A DNA stretch of 64,000 nucleotides from Halicephalobus mephisto (taxonomy: Eukaryota; Nematoda; Chromadorea; Rhabditida; Panagrolaimidae). Below are positions 1-11,169 of the stretch, piece after piece. Location of the stretch: positions 620,001 to 684,000 of the forward strand of contig SWDT01000008.1 in assembly GCA_009193035.1 (NCBI GenBank). Direction: 5' to 3'. Under the pieces are notes generated by a model. It worked only from the letters and a program-made list of their open reading frames with translations, was not told where the DNA came from and made no database searches. Within the stretch, counting starts at the first letter, position 1. The number at the start of each line of letters is the position of its first letter. The position numbers and the translations under genes were made by a program.

Positions 1-9
1 GACATCAAC

Positions 10-162
10 ACACAAAAAAGCGTAACTTAACTTAATAACAAATGCAAATAGTCACTGTTATTTTTCAATTCTCGTCACAAATGTTTAATATTTATAAAAT
101 AAGTGACGATTGTGTCACATTTCGCAATTGTTATGAAACCAAAAGTTGTGTTTTTTTGTGCA
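10..162. mobile_element. MITE, family 1 (CACAAAAAA ends), copy 1
   Basis: About 150 bp with inverted ends: it opens with CACAAAAAAGCGTAAC and closes with a reverse complement of it (AAGTTGTGTTTTTTTGTG). Internal blocks TCGTCACAAATG and GACGATTGTGTCACATTTCG recur in five other places in the window (1431, 8886, 9131, 36627, 58620). There is no coding capacity, so this is a non-autonomous DNA transposon by inference. The rest of bases 1-639 shows no gene. Confidence 0.75.
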
Positions 163-639
163 CTTACGTAACTAATTGTCAGACCGTATACCTGCCCATC
201 TGAATGAAAACCGCCTGAGGCCAATTAGGACTTACGATCATGAGATGGCCGGAAATTAATTCGATTGTGCAATATTTATTAATTTTGTTTTTTGATCTCG
301 TGTTCCCGGCCGCAATAAATAAATTTATACCTATCTTTCATCTGTAAACGGAACAGAAGTTTCATCACAATTAGATGTGTCTTTTTAAATTAAAAACTGA
401 TTAAATTTTTTACATTAGATGAATTTTTTTCATTAAGATAGGTGAGCCGATTGACATCAACGAAAAACCGAATTTTCGGTTTTTTCGAGAAATCAATCTG
501 CTTCATTACTGTAGGCAACCTCCGGATTTGACTTTGGCGTTAGATTCTTCATAGATACAGATGTCAATTCCTCGATTTATTTTAAGTTTTGCGGATTTTT
601 TATATACTTCGATAAAGATTGATGATCATTGTTTTTCAG

Positions 640-945
640 ATGTCCTCCAATCATCAATATCCGAACAAGAACAACGATAAAGAAGAAGAAAAAAGAGAAA
701 GAAACCGACAAAACGTCTGGAGATTTCGTCAAAGACAAAAGCAAAAACGAGAATTTGAGGAACAATATCTACAGGCCCTGATGGAACAGCACGATGATCT
801 CGTAAACAGACTCAACAGAAGAAAAAACGGATTCAACAACTATTGTGGAAGATGCCAACCGATGAACTACCCTTATTACCAATACTTTGACGATCAAGAC
901 AACCAAGGCCAAGGAAGTTTTTACCTAAATCCCGGACAGTTCTAA
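640..945 (+). CDS. small bZIP-like basic protein
   Basis: A single-exon reading of 101 residues starting at the ATG at 640, which directly follows a TTTTTCAG acceptor, so the mRNA is probably trans-spliced or has an upstream non-coding exon. Residues about 15-45 are strongly basic and contain RNRQNVWRFRQRQKQK, which fits the bZIP basic-region rule N-x7-R. A short predicted helix follows (EFEEQYLQALMEQHDDLVNRL) with leucines roughly seven apart. The C-terminal third is Asn/Tyr/Gln-rich with a CGRC pair. The zipper is only about two to three heptads, shorter than usual, so DNA-binding dimerisation is inferred. An in-frame ATG at 619 lies before the acceptor and is probably intronic. I do not recognise a specific orthologue. 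Confidence 0.6.
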   Translation: MSSNHQYPNKNNDKEEEKRERNRQNVWRFRQRQKQKREFEEQYLQALMEQHDDLVNRLNRRKNGFNNYCGRCQPMNYPYYQYFDDQDNQGQGSFYLNPGQF

Positions 946-1006
946 AAACTGTCCAAGAAATCATTATCACTGCTATGTCGTTTTATTTTCAATTACCGTA
1001 TTGATA

Positions 1007-1183
1007 TACAGTAGAATTTGGATATAAGATACCCCCATTATAATATATCTCTTATTATAGCATACGGTATGAGTGAGTTTGGTTGGTCTGTCTTCAAATT
1101 TACCCCTGCTATAATATATCCTTTCTTATAACATACGTTTTCCCCGGTCCCGAGGGAGTACCTTATATCCAAGTTCTACTGTA
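1007..1183. mobile_element. MITE, family 2 (TACAGTAGAA ends), copy 1
   Basis: Palindromic element bounded by TACAGTAGAATTTGGATATAAG and CTTATATCCAAGTTCTACTGTA. The terminal TA fits a TA target duplication (Tc1/mariner-like). Internal text (GATACCCCCATTATAATATATC, GTGAGTTTGGTTGGTCTGTC) recurs at 27717-27896 and 27945-28118. Confidence 0.75.
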
Positions 1184-1430
1184 TTAAAAATGGTAAAATA
1201 TCTCTTGTTTCTGAATCTTTACAAATCTACTGAATATTTTTGTAGGTATGCTTTTGAAAGATTTTTGAAGTTGGTTTAATACTTTAAAATTGGAACTAGA
1301 ATGGAAATAAACGTAGTATTAGAATTAAGTGAATTACAACAATTACATCACAAAAACTCCATTTTGAACAATGACCTTAAAAAAGAAGTACATTTATTCA
1401 ATGTTTTTTCCAATGATATATATTATTTTA

Positions 1431-1583
1431 AACACAAAAAAACGTAATTTTTGACCCTGTAACGATTGCGAAATGTGACACAATAGTCACATTTTTAATA
1501 ATTATTTGACATTTGTGACGAAAAATAAAAAATAATAATGATAATTTCCATTTCTTATTAAATTAAAAATCACACTTTTTTGT
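1431..1583. mobile_element. MITE, family 1, copy 2 (inverted)
   Basis: Begins CACAAAAAAACGTAAT and ends CACACTTTTTTGT. The internal block ATTGCGAAATGTGACACAAT is the reverse complement of that in the copy at 10-162. Confidence 0.7.
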
Positions 1584-1611
1584 CCGAACAGATTCTGAAT
1601 GTATATTTCAA

Positions 1612-1855
1612 AGACTTTAAAGTGATATATCTTATTTCAAAAATTTTAAAGTGATATAACTCATTTCAAAAACTTTAAAGTGATATATAACTCATTTCAA
1701 AGACTTTAAAGTGATATATAACTCATTTCAAAAACTTTCAAATGATATATAACTCATTTCAAAAACTTTAAAGTGATATATCTTATTTTAAAAACTTTAA
1801 AGAGATATATAACTCATTTCAAAAACTTTAAAGTGATATATAACTCATTTCAAAA
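1612..1855. repeat. minisatellite, about 27-bp unit
   Basis: Roughly nine head-to-tail copies of a unit like TTCAAAAACTTTAAAGTGAT followed by ATATAACTCA, with small indels. No open frame. Confidence 0.9.
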
Positions 1856-2329
1856 GGCCATTGAGTAAATGCACTTCCTTTGTTAGCTTCTTACAGTAAT
1901 TAAAACAAATTTTTTGACGATTTTTTAGAATTAAGATGACTTTGAAAAATCTCTCCATAATAGACAAAAATAAATTTATGATTTCAATCGTAAAAAATGT
2001 TTTATAAAAATATGGCATTCCGATTTATTTACAAAAAAATGCTTTTACTGATTAAACTACGGACAATCGATTTCTGATCTCCAAAGTCCACTAACTTTGG
2101 ACAAAATTTTTCTATATTGTTTAAAATCCAAGTTAATTTTTTGTGATGGCTAGAATTCGCAAATACACAAAATGAAATTACATCAAAATAAGTAAACAAA
2201 TTTTGTGATTTTGAAAGTCACAAAAAATGAGAAAAAAAAGTTCTGAAAATTTTTCAAAAATTATAAAAGTTCAATTTTTAATTAATTTAAATGGCATAAA
2301 ATAAAAAAAAATTTATGGAAAATAAAAAT

Positions 2330-2620
2330 TAATTTTAGCACGGAAGTTTTTGAAAATCATAAAAGCTTAGTTTTCATTTATGTAAGTAGTAAAAAATACA
2401 AAAACAACCTAAAAAAAATAAAAATTAATTTCTAACACGGAAGTTTTTGAAGACTATTCAAGTCTAACGTATTACTTATGTAAGTAGTAAAAAGTATAAA
2501 AACAACCTAAGAAAAATAAAAATTAATTTCTAACACGGAAGTTTTTGAAAATCATAAAAGCTCAGTTTTCATTTATGTAAATAACCTAAAGTACAAAAAA
2601 GATCTAAGAAAACTAAAATT
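2330..2620. repeat. tandem repeat, about 90-bp unit
   Basis: Three copies of a unit containing CACGGAAGTTTTTGAAAATC, a run of AAAAACAACCTAA and AAAATTAATTTCTAA. No coding signal. Confidence 0.8.
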
Positions 2621-3059
2621 AACTCTTAGAACGAACATCCCGGAAAACTGTAAGTTCTAATGTCCTACTATAGTAAGAGTCAAAGCGGACTTAAAAGAGC
2701 CATAAAAGCAACTTTCGTTGCAAAAACTTCTGATATTCATGAAAGTCTAATCCTGCACTACAGTCCGAGTCAAATAAAAGTGAAAAACTGTCTGAAAGTG
2801 AAATAGAATCGATTTCGGATGATTATTTTGAATTTAATATTTCACCAATCTAAATGAAAATTGAAACTAAAAATTAATGTTAATATTAAAATAAAATTAG
2901 TTTTCATCGCGAAATTACTTAACAATTGTTGAGTTTGTTTTTTTAATACGACTAACTTTGATATCAGAAGTAAAGTTGTAAAAAATCAACTTTTATCACA
3001 AAATTCTTTACGACGATAATTAATTAAATTTCTTAATCTGATTGGAATTGCATGTAAAA

Positions 3060-3500
3060 ATTTAATTTAATATAATGAAATATTTTTCATCGATAAATTA
3101 GGTGATAATCATGCTAAGTATATTGATTAAGGTTTTTATATAAAATTAATTTAAATTTTCAAATTTCAAATTTCAAATTTTATTCCTATTTCGCACAGAA
3201 AAGCAACAAAGTTATCTACAATCTTTAAAGTGACTAGATTTTATAAATGACTACTTTCTTTGCTCCATCTATTGAGTTGATGGTGTGCGTAGGTGAGACA
3301 TAAAATTAATTTAATGAAATATTTTTCATCAATAAATTAGGTGATAATCATACGAAGTACATTGATTAATTAAGATTTTTATACAAAAATTAGTTTAATG
3401 AATTAGTTTTTATCGATAAATTAGCTGATAATTATGTTAAGCATATTCATTAAGATTTTTATGTAAAATTTAATTTAATTTAATGAATTAATTTTTATTG
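3060..3500. repeat. degenerate AT-rich repeats
   Basis: Three or four diverged units built on TTTTTCATCGATAAATTAGG and TGATAATCATGCTAAGTA. Bases 3183-3299 within it (CTATTTCGCACAG to GGTGTGCGTAGGTGAG) reappear inverted at about 25301-25418. Across 946-4665 as a whole I see repeats and MITEs but no convincing gene. Confidence 0.65.
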
Positions 3501-4665
3501 ATAAATTATCTAACAACCATGAGCATTTATTATTTACCAATACGATTAACTTTTATATCAAAAGTAAAGTTGTAAAAGATCGAAATTCTCACTGTAGAAA
3601 TCCTTGAAAATTATGCCAAATTTATTTATTTTTCATTTTTAAAAGAAATGCACCTAAAAATCAACTTCAACGCGAAATTGACTATCATCACGAAAGTCCT
3701 TAACGACCACGTTAAGCCCGTTAGTTCTCGCATGGCGGTGGAATGTGGTACAAGAAACATACACAAGCTTACTCAGCACTCTAAGTTAGGTTTTTATGCG
3801 ATAATATATTGAATTTTTTCTTTATTTTTATTTTTTATTAAATTCGCGATGAAAATATTTTGTTTATTAAAAACCTAAAAAGTGTTACTTTTGTAAAAAA
3901 TTGAGACAATTTCCGTTATTTTACTTTTTTATTAATTTGATGTATTTGTTTTAATTTTGGTAAATATTTCATAACTTTAGAAAGCAAAAAAAGCGGCAGA
4001 AATTCGGAAATTTTTTGTTTAAAAAGTGCAACAATCCTTTTTGGTTCAATTTTATTAATATTTTTATACATAAAAATCAATCTTAAAAAATAGATAGATT
4101 TTATCTTATATAATCCTAATTTAGAAGTTTCTAGATCTATTTAAGCAGAATATAATTCCAAAAATTGATCGTGAAATAATGTAAAATTACGAAATAATTC
4201 TTACAAAAAACTTAAATTTTAGTTTTCTAAAAACTTTTAAAAATTCTCGTCGAGACCGTTTCGTAAAAAAAAAATTATTTTTAACTTCTTTAATCTATGA
4301 TTAATTTAAAAAATTATGTAAAATTATAAAACCATTTTTATAAAAAACTTAAATTTTAGTTTTAAAAAACTTAAAAATTCTCGTCGAGACCGTTTCGTGG
4401 GCAAAAATTATTTTTTTCAATGTTTAATTTCGAAATCGTGCAAGATCACTAAATAATCACACAAAAGCTAAAATTTCAGATTATTTTAGTTTTTAAAAAT
4501 TTTCATTGATTCGTGTCAAGACTACTTCTCAACAATGTGCACTTCTGTTTTTTTGCAATAGTATGATTATCTTATCTATATTTTGCGTTCTAAAAACTTC
4601 AAAAATTAAACTTATAAAAAAGTTTATTAATTAATTTAGTCATTGAAATATTTCGAAATTATTTC

Positions 4666-5698
4666 ATGGAATCTATGTCAGAATCCTCCACTCCTGATGC
4701 TTACAAATCCTTCCGTCAAAGAAACAACAAATCTGTCCAAAAACATCGAGAAAGAAAAAAACAGGAAATGGAAGACGCAAAATTGGCCCTCGATAAAGAA
4801 CGAAAAAAAAACGTTCAGTTACTCAAGTAAGTTTTAATTTTAAAAATTATAAAAAATAAAAATGTTAAAGAATTCTCTTGAGAAAAGTTTTCTAGAAACT
4901 TAAAATTCTTAGATTTTGATGTTAATTCAGAAAAATTGTATTAAATTATGGATTTTAAGATTTGTAAAATTATGGAATTTTTCAAAAATTTTCGAAATTT
5001 TGGAAAACGTTAAGAATTATCAAAAATTTCAGAATATCTTGGAAATCTTCATAAAATTCTGGAAAATTTTAAAGATCTTTAGAATATTCTAGGATTTAGA
5101 AACTTTTATAAGATTCTGGAAAATATTAAAAATCTTCAGAATCTTTCAGAAACTTTCATCAGATTCTGGAAAATGTTAAGGATTCTCGAAAGATTTTAGA
5201 AACTATCATAGGATTCTGGAGAACGTTAGAGATCTTTAGAAAATTCTAGAAGGATTCCAAAGCTTTTACTAAATTCTAAAAAATGTTAAGAACTTTCAGA
5301 ATCCTTCAGAAACTTTCACAGGATTCTGAAGAAATTTAAAGATTCTCAGAAAATTCCAGAATCTTTAATCAAAAAAATTCTGAAGTGTTGAATTTTCAGA
5401 AAATTGTAAGTTTCAGAAACCTTCATGAAATTCCGAAATCTTCCAGTAGTTTCTACAGTATTCTAGAGACCTTCAGGAACTTTTACATCATTGTAGAAGA
5501 CTCCAAATATTTTTTTAAATTATGGAATATTTTAGAATTGTTTAAAAAATTCAGAAATTTTAGAATTTTCTATTAATTTTTGAGAATTTTAAAAATTAAA
5601 TAAATATTTAAATTTTCAGAGAAATCTCAGCCATAGAATTGGAAATCCAACTGCTCAACAAAGTCGTGAATATTTGTAAAAAAAAAATTCAAAATTGA
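4666..5698 (+). CDS. minimal C/EBP-type bZIP protein
   Basis: Two exons, 4666-4826 and 5620-5698, joined GT-AG in phase 2, giving about 79 residues. The basic region has FRQRNNKSVQKHREKKK-like sequence: N-x7-R is met, and RNN-SV-K-R resembles the C/EBP signature RNNIAVRKSR. It runs without a break into a leucine-zipper helix that crosses the splice site, with the second exon supplying ISAIELEIQLLNKVVNI. The protein is essentially only a bZIP domain with a twelve-residue Ser-rich N-terminus. The reading frame is open upstream of the ATG to an acceptor-like TTTAG at about 4639, so an extra 5' exon is possible. The 3' coding end overlaps the end of the convergent DM13 gene. C. elegans has C/EBP-like small bZIPs (cebp-1, cebp-2, zip-4); assignment to one of them is not possible here. 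Confidence 0.7.
4830..5615. repeat. intron filled with degenerate TTCTGGAAAATTTT repeats
   Basis: The bZIP intron is a patchwork of about 55-60-bp units such as TTCAGAAACTTTCATCAGATTC and TGGAAAATTTTAAAGATC. The same phrases recur at 6050-6440, 8720-8880, 22650-23160 and 63120-63540. Confidence 0.7.
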
Positions 5699-8581
5699 AA
5701 ATCACCTGACTTACCCAATTTTTTTCCGAAGCGATCCCCATGTGAAGCCAATCGATCTTCTCAGATTTCGGAATTTCCACAAGTAATCTAGCTTCACGAA
5801 ATCCAGATTCGAGAACAGTACTACTGTAAATTTTCATTGAACTTTAACAATACGGGCAAACACTTACATTCGCTTAGAATAAAGACCACCAGGTGAATTC
5901 TGGACGACGTAGACATTCATGGCCGGATGAGAGGCGTCCTCCGTGGAGAAGAAGATCCTCGGTCTGACTTCTGAAAATCCGCACTAATAAAAAAATTAAA
6001 AACAATTTTTTTAGAAATTTTAAATCCAAATTTCCAAATGTTGGTTTCAGAAGTTCCAACCGGATTCTGGAAGATTTTCGAAATTTCTAACATTTCAAAA
6101 ATTCTTATCAGATTTTTTAAAATTTCAGAATTTTCTAAAAAAACTTAAAAATTCAGAAATCTATGATTCTGGAAGATTCTAAAATCTCCAGGAATTCAGA
6201 AAAGTTTCAGAAATTTCCACTGAATGTAAAAATTTTTATGAAAATCCAAAATTTTCCACAATCATCTATAATATTTCCAAAAATTCTAGGATCTTCCACT
6301 AGATTCTGGACAATTCTAGAATTTTCTACAGAATTCTGAAAGTTTTTAAATTTATTGAATTTTCTACAAAATTCTGAAGTATCTCGAAAATTTCCATCAG
6401 AATTTTAAATCTTATAACCTTCCACTAGATTCTGGACAATTTTAGAATTGGATATACTTTCGAATATGACCGGTTTCGAAAGTACATATCTTGTATATAT
6501 TCTTACTCTACTAAGTGAGTAGCGTTCAGAAATAACTATGGTAGGTGACGGAAATGAAGGAGACGTAAGATATTAAACAACGAAAGTTGAAAAAGGGTCC
6601 TCCTTTTTGGAGTCTCATTTAGAGATCGGGGCTTGGATGAAGAAGGGGTGAGTTGAAAAGAAACAAATAAAGTAAAATAATTACTATTTACATGACGAAA
6701 AGTGTTTTCTTATTTTTAATATACATATATTTACAATTACAACGGATATATTTTCCTTATATCCTGAATTAGTCCAATAAATGGATCTACATTCTGATCC
6801 TTCTTTTCTTTTCTCCACAGGAACTCGTACAGATGCATTGCTAACTGTTCATCTTTTACTCCTCTGGTCAACCTCCTTCTAAGAGGTCTCCAATGAGACT
6901 CAATCATTTGCGTGTTGGCTCCCGTGTCTGGGTCTACAAAATTGTAGCTATAATTAACTGTGAAATGTTCAAATCCTTGTTAGTCCAAGTCATTATAACC
7001 TCTCCAACAATCGGTTATAATTATGCTTCCAGGAGCCTCATTTTTTTAAATAAGAGTTTCCAGAGTAATTTTATCTGGACAAACTTCCAGTCTGAAGTCT
7101 CCATCGTGATCAATCATGCCAAGTATCCAGTTACCCTCAACTACTCTACCTCTCTGATACTTTCTTCGTCCTATTTTACACTCATCAATTTCCACCACAT
7201 GGCCCCGACCTCCTATTTTACCTCTGTTATATTTTTGGTTGAGAATTTCCATACAAACTTCTCTACATTTATGGTACAAGTCTGTTATTGTTCTTTCCGA
7301 CGTCTTTCCTTCAGTTACTGACGTCTCTCTTGCCGCTTCTTGATAACTCATTCCTGTAGAAAATGCATAAATTAGTAAAACGGCTTTTACCAAATTTGTC
7401 TTTATTCCTTCGAACCACGTATTTTTTGTTATCTGGTATTCTTTTGAGCCTCTAGAACCATGCTTCCTAAAACATCTGAATCTTCCTAATCCATGATATC
7501 CTTCCGTGAATTCTAATTTCATTTTTTTCCTACATCTTGGACAATTTTTCGATCGTGGCAGTAGTCCACGGTCAATCAACCATTTGACACACGTCTCCTG
7601 GTCTTTAAAAACTTCTTTTGTTAACTTGTATATATTCCACCTTTCAGTGGTCCTTCTAACTCTCATAGACATATCAAATACTTCTGATGAATGATCAAGA
7701 AAAATTTTAGCAAACTTCAATTTTATATAAAAACATAGTAGCTCTACTCACTAATGCGCACATTTTTCGTTTCGAGACCACATCATTTGAAATAGTTAAA
7801 TTTCAGAAAAGCCGGTTTCTCTTTTCTTTATTAATAAAAGAAGATTAATATTTATTAAAGTTAGTCTTCTTATAATCAATTCAGATCTTCTCTGGGCTGG
7901 ACTTAGGCTTAGGCTTAGGCCTAAATCCAGTCAAAAAAAAGTTTTGCGCTAAATCTATATAAAATGTGATCTAACAAAAAATTAAAGCGAAGAAAACACT
8001 TTTTGTCATGTAAATAGTAATTATTTTACTTTGTTTCTTTCTTTTCAACTCACCCCTTCTTCATCCAAGCCCCAATCTCTAAATGAGACCCCAAAAAGAA
8101 GGACCTTTTTTCAACTTTCGTTGTTTAATATCTTACGTCTCCTTCATTTCCGTCACCTACCATAGTTATTTCTGAACTCTACTCACTTAGTAGAGTAAGA
8201 ATATATATAAAGTGTACATTTCTGAAACCGGTCATATTCGAAAGTATATCCCTAGAATTTTCTACAGTATCCTAGTGAATTTTACAAAATATAAAAATTA
8301 AAAATTCACCGTTATTCGCCGCATCCATGTTGAATCCCACAATCTGGAGCATACTGGCGTTGGCATAGTATACGGTACCCGAAATAGAATAATCTTCATT
8401 TTTCAGTTTCCCTATCTTGACTCCGTAGTACTCTTGAGCTTTTATAAGACCTGAAAAAAAAAATAATTTTAGTTTTTCTCATGAAATCTTACATGTCAAA
8501 AAAATTTGACAATTAATAGTCATGCAATTTAAAAAAAAATTTCTTACCTATTAAAAACACAAAAATCAAAATTTCTTTCAT
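5655..8581 (-). CDS. secreted DM13-domain protein
   Basis: Four exons: 8548-8581, 8310-8450, 5868-5970 and 5655-5823, all with matching phase, about 148 residues. Exon 1 is a signal peptide (MKEILIFVFLIG). The mature part reads YYGVKIGKL, then DYSISGTVYYANASMLQIVG and FNMDAANN, then RPRIFF and a C-terminal block with LLVEIPKSEKIDWLHMGIA. This is the order seen in DM13 (DOMON-related) domains: a G-x-V beta strand, a L-x-I-x-x-F-x-x-D turn, then a terminal W. Some DM13 domains are proposed to act in extracellular redox or haem contexts; nothing here tests that. The last exon either reads through to the stop at 5655 or is spliced at GTAAG just after the W at 5715 to an exon I could not find. Intron 2 (5971-8309) contains an entire Merlin transposon. 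Confidence 0.65.
6450..8251 (-). mobile_element. Merlin DNA transposon, complete but inactive
   Basis: 1802 bp with long terminal inverted repeats of about 260 bp (6450-6712 and 7984-8251), both beginning GGATATACTTTCGAATATGA. The flanking 8-mers are TTAGAATT (6442-6449) and CTAGAATT (8252-8259), an 8-bp target duplication with one mismatch. The inside carries an ISXO2/IS1595-type transposase. Long TIRs, an 8-bp duplication and this transposase class together define Merlin. It sits in intron 2 of the DM13 gene, on the same strand. Confidence 0.93.
6737..7720 (-). pseudogene. Merlin transposase (ISXO2-like DDE), two nonsense codons
   Basis: Frame of 327 codons from the ATG at 7720 to TAA at 6737-6739, interrupted in frame by TAA at 7046-7048 and TAA at 6982-6984. 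Residues about 50-95 form a zinc ribbon (CPRC, then FRCFRKHG). A helical region follows, and then the catalytic core: VVEIDECKIG carries the first Asp, IIITDCWRGY (after the first stop) the second, and IESHWRPLRRRL lies near the C-terminus. This is the domain order of IS1595/ISXO2 and eukaryotic Merlin enzymes. There is no frameshift, only two point stops, so inactivation looks recent. Confidence 0.9.
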
Positions 8582-8885
8582 CTTCAAAAAGGAACAAAGA
8601 AAATGATTTCGATTTTCTAGATTATCTCGAGTTGTCGGTGATCCAATTTCCAGGTCTCATCAATCACCTATCTTCTCGAAATATTTGTCGAATTTCTCAA
8701 AAAAAAATTAATTTTTATCTTTAATAAAATTTCACAAGAAAAATCGAAGATTCTGGAATCCAAAATTTCGCGAATTTTTCAGAATCTTGAACGAAATTCT
8801 GGAGGTTTTTTAAAAGTCCTAGAAGATTCTACGGACTAGTGAAGGATTCTAAAATGTTTTAGAATTTCGTGGAAAATTCTAGTCT

Positions 8886-9037
8886 TCACAAAAGAAATGT
8901 AACTTTTGGTACAGTAACGAATTTAAATAGTCACTATTAAGTCAGTTTTCGTCACAAATGCCAAATATTCAAAAAATTATGATGATTATGTCATATTTCA
9001 CAATTATGATAAGATCAAAAGTTACGCTTTTTGTGTG
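8886..9037. mobile_element. MITE, family 1, copy 3
   Basis: TCACAAAAGAAATGTAACTT to AAGTTACGCTTTTTGTGTGA. The internal GTCACAAATGCCAAATATTC is shared with the adjacent copy at 9131. Confidence 0.75.
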
Positions 9038-9130
9038 AATTTAAAGTAACTATACATTAGATCTAATCTATCTGGTACATCGTACCCATTCTGATGTATT
9101 CATATATCACACATAATCTACCGACACTAA

Positions 9131-9281
9131 TACACAAAAAAACGTAACTTTTAACTTAATAACAAATTTAAATAGTCAGTATTAAGTTAGTTTTCGTCAC
9201 AAATGCCAAATATTCAAAAAAATATGACGATTATGTCACATTTCACAATTGTTAAGGAGCTAAAAGTTACGCTTTTTTGTG
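9131..9281. mobile_element. MITE, family 1, copy 4
   Basis: ACACAAAAAAACGTAACTTT to AAAGTTACGCTTTTTTGTGT, in the same orientation as copy 3, from which it is about 95 bp away. The two are nearly identical inside, suggesting local duplication or nested bursts. Bases 9282-10024 hold no gene. Confidence 0.8.
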
Positions 9282-10024
9282 TTCAGAATTTGAAATTTTT
9301 TGAGTAAAAATTTCTGAAAATGTTGAAAATCTCATCAAGATTCCCAGAACTCTGTAAATTGATCTTGAAATCTTCCGGGATTTTATATAAACTTCTGGAG
9401 ATTTTTTAGAATCTTCCAGAATCCAGTAACGTTTGAAACTTTAATTTTTATTACTTTCTAAATTTCAGAAATCCACACTAGGACATTTTCAGTTATTTTT
9501 AATTTTACTATAATTTTCTTTAAAAATCCACAAAGATATTGAATTTAATTTTTTAAGATTTTTCATTTTTGATTTTTTTGAAAAATATTACATTGCTCTA
9601 ATTGCAGTAAACAAGACTGCTTATCACTCGCGTATTTAACGAGATTCTGTTCCATCCGTTTTCCAATGATCATTTTACAAAAAAAAAATTCTCCAAAATT
9701 TTTGCAAAAACAAATTTAAAAATAATAAAATTAGTTCCATTTTTGAATTATTTTATTTTTTAAGATTACTGTATCAGTTTTCAAAAAAGATCCTGAAACC
9801 AATTTGTCTCAAAAAAAAACACAAATTACGTGTTTTAATAAATATTCAGCGATGTTGAGATTCATTAAATAATTTTTCAGAAAATTAAAAATAAACTTTG
9901 ACAAAAATCCAAATTGAAAACTGTTCATTTTCAATAAGTTTTTTTTCGTTTCTAAGTAAATTGCAATAAGCACCTAAGAAGTTGAAGATTTTTGAGAATT
10001 AAAAACGGCAGGTTCAAAATTGAT

Positions 10025-11169
10025 TCAACGACAAATGAAAGGCAGATAGAAACAGAAAGCACCGGCTCCGAGGGTCAGTAGTAGAAATATCATTATTATT
10101 GCGCAGATACAGACCGCGATTTTCATCTGAAAAAATTTAATATGTTCAATAAAATAAACCAATTCTTACTTTTATGTTTTTGTGCTTCATGTTCTTTGCC
10201 TGAGTTACGTTCTGATGGGCTTTTTGCACGTAATCAGCCGTGGTAGCGACGTTCATCTCGATGTTATCCAAAATTTCTCCTTGAGCTTCGATGAGCATAG
10301 CGATGTCCTGGAACATCTCATGCAACTCGGCAATACTCTTTTCTAGTTTGATAATGTCTTGATGGCGACTTTCCACGTCTTTCAACAAGAGCAACTGCTT
10401 ATCGCGATCTCCGAGCATCAGAGACTTTGTGTTGTAGAGTTTGCCGGATTCGATGGCATCGTCTATTTCATTGTCTGCCATCTCATGGTCGACTAGAAAA
10501 CGGTTTGGAAGAAAGTTGGATATGTGGGATTTAAACATTACTTACCACATTTGAGATAAATCCGCATCTTGTCCTTGCATTTCTCGCGATATTGAACTTG
10601 TTCTGCGTTGAATTCCGTCAGAACAGTGGCTAGTCTTTTCTTCAAAGTAAATGCTTGATTCTTCTTTATCCGGACCTGGGCATCATTGGGATTAGTGACT
10701 TGATCGACATCCTGAGTTATCAACTTTAAAGCAGTGTTTGTTTTTTTTGAAAAAGCAGTAAATTGGTCGTTGACGTCATTCAGGCTCTGGATCAACGAAG
10801 GTTCTGCTCCTGGAGACTGTAAAACTTCTCCGTGGATCTTCTTAAGCTTTAGTACAAGAGATTCGAGATGCTCAATATTCTGATTCACATCGTTAACTCT
10901 GCTCAAAAACTGAAAAATTTATGAATCACAAATCGAATCCATATATCAAACCTGATCTACTTCAGCCCATTCATCTTCAGCCAGCAATTCTCCACTTTCG
11001 CTAGTTGATGGATTATCACAATCAATTGTATCTCGACAATCAGCCTCAAGAGCACGCATGGAAACAACTCCATTTTTCATACATAGTACCTAAACGAATT
11101 TAGTCATTTCTGAAAATTTTATCCAAGAAAAAAACCAACTTGAAACTCTGATAACCTATCCTTTACCAT
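10025..11169 (-). CDS. syntaxin, plasma-membrane Qa-SNARE (cluster copy 1)
   Basis: Five exons: 11140-11169, 10952-11089, 10546-10909, 10170-10492 and 10025-10126; phases agree and give 318 residues. The N-terminus MVKDRLSEFQ resembles the N-peptide of syntaxin 1-4 proteins that binds Munc18/UNC-18. Residues about 57-180 are the helical Habc bundle (LSRVNDVNQNIEHLESLVLK and TLKKRLATVLTEFN). The Qa-SNARE motif follows: KLEKSIAELHEMFQDIAMLI, then EAQGEILDNIE, with the zero-layer Gln in EAQGE. The last exon encodes the membrane anchor (MKIAVCICAIIMIFLLLTLG) and a short luminal tail. It would pair with SNAP-25-type and synaptobrevin SNAREs in exocytosis. A diverged paralogue and a pseudogene copy lie just upstream. 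C. elegans has several such genes; I cannot choose a symbol. Confidence 0.92.

Noticed and set aside
577..765. Minus-strand hydrophobic 62-residue frame
   Set aside because: Antisense shadow of the Lys/Glu-rich bZIP-like exon; hydrophobicity is simply the complement of AAG/GAA codons.
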